Positions 55,386 to 57,000 of a DNA stretch of 57,000 nt are shown here, one piece after another. This stretch comes from CAXTPV01 sp964249405 (GTDB taxonomy: Bacteria; Pseudomonadota; Alphaproteobacteria; Acetobacterales; Acetobacteraceae): positions 1-57,000 of the forward strand of contig CAXUBX010000007.1 of assembly GCA_964249405.1 (NCBI GenBank), read 5' to 3'. The notes under the pieces were generated by a model. It was not told where the DNA came from and did no database searches. It saw nothing but the letters and a program-made list of their open reading frames with translations. Both the position numbers and the translations under genes were made by a program. Within the stretch, counting starts at the first letter, position 1. Each line of letters opens with the position of its first letter.

Positions 55386-57000
55386 ATGATCGGCTCGAAC
55401 CGGTTCCTGGTGCGGCTCCTGGCGTCGAGCGCGCTCTCGATGTCGCTCGCGATGCCACCGGTCGCGGCATCGGCGCAGGACGCCGGCACGCCCCCCGCCC
55501 TGGTCGGACGTCTCGACAATCTCGCCGGGACCGTCTCGTTCCACCAGAACGGTGCCGATGGCTGGTCCACGGCCGCGATCAACCAGCCGGTGAGCAGCGG
55601 CGACGCGGTGTTCGCCGAGGCCGGCTCGCACGCCGAGATCGAGGCCGGCCCCGATCTCTTCGCGCTCGATGGCGGGAGCGAGCTCGATGTCGCGACGCTG
55701 GATCCGCAGTCGATCGCGGCGAGCGAGCCGCAGGGTCGCCTGTTCGCCGCGCTCGGGACGCTTCCCGCCGGCTCGACCGTCACGGTCGCGACTCCTCGCG
55801 GCACGGCGACGCTCTCGGGCGACGGCACCTACGAGATCGCCGCCGGCGACAGCCTGATCCCGACCGCGCTCACCGTGGTGTCCGGATCGGCCACCATCGC
55901 GACGACGGGGCTCTCGCTCCGGGTCGGACCGGGCGAGACCGCGACGCTCACCGGGACCGACCAGATCGGCGGCGGCGTCGCGCCGAGCGGTCCCGCCGAC
56001 GGTTTCCTCGCGGCCATGCAGCAGGCGCTCGCGCGGTTCCGGGGCGGGTCGCTGCCGCCGAACGTCGCCGGCATGACGGGCTGCCAGGCGCTCGCCGGCA
56101 CCGGACGCTGGACGCCGACGCCGCAATACGGCCCCGTCTGGTATCCGCCGGTGGCGTCCGGCTGGGTTCCGTATCGCGAGGGACACTGGTCGTACGTCGC
56201 GCCCTGGGGCTGGACCTGGATCGACGACGAGCCTTGGGGGTTCGCGCCGTTCCACTACGGGCGCTGGGTCCTGATCGACGGCAGCTGGGCCTGGGTCCCC
56301 GGCGACGACGTGCCGGTCGACGAGGGCGTTCCGGAGCCGGTCTACGCCCCGGCGCTGGTGAGCTGGACCGATGTCGGCGCCGGCCTGGTCGCCGGTGCGG
56401 CGCTCGGCGCGCTCGCTGCCGGCGCGATCGGCTGGATCCCGCTCGGGCCGGGCGAGCCCTACGTGCCGCCCTACCGCTACGATCGCGGCTATTTCGACCG
56501 GCTCAACCGGATGAACGTGCGCGACGTCGGCCGCATCGATCCCGCCCATGCCTTCGGCGGACGCGATTTCGGCGGCTTCGCCAATCGCGGGGCGGCGACG
56601 ATGGTGAGCGCGACCGTGCTCACGCGTGGCGAGCGGGTCGGCGGGGCCGCGCGCGGTTTCGACCGGGCGGCCTTCGCCGCACGACCCGTCGTGGGGCGCC
56701 ACGTGCTCGGAGCGCCCGGTCCCGAGTCGCGGGGCGCAGGGGCGCGGGAGACCGCCCGCGGCCCGGCCTTCCTGCCGGGAGCGTTCCACCCGACCGCGCT
56801 CGGCGGCGGACGCCTGCCGTTCCGGGCCGCCCCGGGACCCGCCGGGGCGCCGCGTGGGGTCGGAGCCCGGGCAGGCCGGCGCCGACCCCGCGCGGCGCCC
56901 CGGGCCCCGCCGGGGCGGCCCGGAACGGCAGGCGGCCGCCGCCGCGCGCGGGCGGGGGGAGCGCGCCCGGCAGGGAGGCCGGGCCGCGGGCGGTCTCCCC
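55386..57000 (+). CDS. Exported FecR-domain / DUF6600-type protein (3' end beyond window)
   Basis: At least 538 residues with no stop before the window ends. A signal peptide (1 to about 31, ending SAQDA) precedes a FecR-like beta domain (GRLDNLAGTVSFHQNGADGWSTAAINQPVSSGDAVFAEAGSHAEIEAG, then VTVATPRGTATLSGDGTYEIAAGD). A Trp/Tyr/Pro-rich DUF6600-type region follows (YGPVWYPPVASGWVPYREGHWSYVAPWGWTWIDDEPWGFAPFHYGRW). A Gly/Arg/Pro-rich tail comes after, and from about 56746 it falls inside a large inverted repeat and may not be genuine. No FecI sigma factor is adjacent, so it is probably an envelope protein, not an iron regulator. Confidence 0.85.
   Translation, partial: MIGSNRFLVRLLASSALSMSLAMPPVAASAQDAGTPPALVGRLDNLAGTVSFHQNGADGWSTAAINQPVSSGDAVFAEAGSHAEIEAGPDLFALDGGSELDVATLDPQSIAASEPQGRLFAALGTLPAGSTVTVATPRGTATLSGDGTYEIAAGDSLIPTALTVVSGSATIATTGLSLRVGPGETATLTGTDQIGGGVAPSGPADGFLAAMQQALARFRGGSLPPNVAGMTGCQALAGTGRWTPTPQYGPVWYPPVASGWVPYREGHWSYVAPWGWTWIDDEPWGFAPFHYGRWVLIDGSWAWVPGDDVPVDEGVPEPVYAPALVSWTDVGAGLVAGAALGALAAGAIGWIPLGPGEPYVPPYRYDRGYFDRLNRMNVRDVGRIDPAHAFGGRDFGGFANRGAATMVSATVLTRGERVGGAARGFDRAAFAARPVVGRHVLGAPGPESRGAGARETARGPAFLPGAFHPTALGGGRLPFRAAPGPAGAPRGVGARAGRRRPRAAPRAPPGRPGTAGGRRRARAGGARPAGRPGRGRSP
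56746..56999. repeat. 254-bp near-perfect inverted repeat at the right edge
   Basis: Left arm (from 56746) and right arm (to 56999) are reverse complements around a centre near 56872 with a loop of roughly six bases. I checked the pairing base by base from 56821 inward and by alignment outward. Mismatches are few. In the outer 74 bases all seven have A or T in the left arm and G or C at the matching right-arm site. It interrupts the FecR/DUF6600 reading frame without introducing a stop. Confidence 0.8.

Noticed and set aside
55386..57000. FecR anti-sigma regulator of iron uptake
   Set aside because: There is a signal peptide and no FecI sigma gene or cytoplasmic anti-sigma segment; the DUF6600-type Trp/Pro region points to an envelope protein.

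Overview
The window is high-GC DNA from an alphaproteobacterium, most likely Acetobacteraceae or a close Rhodospirillales relative. The evidence is the gene order: hisB-(DUF2628)-hisH-(GNAT)-hisA-hisF-hisE-HIT divergent from hslV-hslU, plus minCDE, a ppk-ppx pair and DUF3297. This is inferred from gene order and protein style, because no rRNA or other phylogenetic marker is present. Chromosomal housekeeping genes dominate from about 8 kb onward. The first 8 kb looks more accessory.

Layout. 0-8 kb: a LysR regulator divergent from a Gal80-like Gfo/Idh/MocA protein; a decayed alpha/beta-hydrolase; then an apparent operon of an NtaA-type flavin monooxygenase with a MetN-MetI-MetQ-like importer, suited to uptake and oxidation of an organosulfur or amino-acid-like compound; then a second gene remnant. 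8-12.5 kb: ppk1-ppx (polyphosphate) and a GNAT enzyme. 12.6-21.6 kb: a nitroreductase, a LysR/WrbA divergent pair, APC and MFS transporters, an SDR fused to an ABM-type monooxygenase domain, a small membrane protein, an NCS1 nucleobase transporter, a ModE-like regulator and a small Rmf/CrpP-like protein. 21.7-25.5 kb: a signalling-flavoured block of a FeeM-type N-acyl amino acid synthase, an ICMT-like methyltransferase and a PAS-GGDEF-EAL protein. 25.6-34.2 kb: an M3 oligopeptidase, an ABC1-family kinase, a GT4 glycosyltransferase, an ABC exporter, a GntR regulator and a secreted aldose epimerase. 34.4-38.7 kb: threonine aldolase, minCDE, GST, DUF3297 and a small membrane protein. 38.9-44.5 kb: hexuronate catabolism (kdgK, uxaB, uxaA) and glycerate 2-kinase, with a previously untracked 54-codon ORF coupled to kdgK. 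44.6-50.7 kb: a sulfotransferase, then the his operon. 50.7-57 kb: hslVU, sufE, GNAT, a cytoplasmic sulfite-oxidase-like protein, and a FecR/DUF6600 secreted protein that runs off the window.

Structures not explained by single genes stand out. (i) A family of GC-rich double-hairpin repeats occurs at three convergent gene junctions and at the left edge. (ii) A 25-bp tandem repeat sits exactly on the hisA stop/hisF start junction. (iii) A 100-N gap is flanked by an identical 55-bp sequence; collapsing it restores the reading frame of the DUF2628 gene. (iv) A 254-bp near-palindrome lies at the right edge, inside the last gene, and may be an assembly artefact. Several candidate operators (perfect inverted repeats) sit before regulator genes. 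Many genes overlap by 4 bp (GTGA/ATGA/TTGA), which implies translational coupling.
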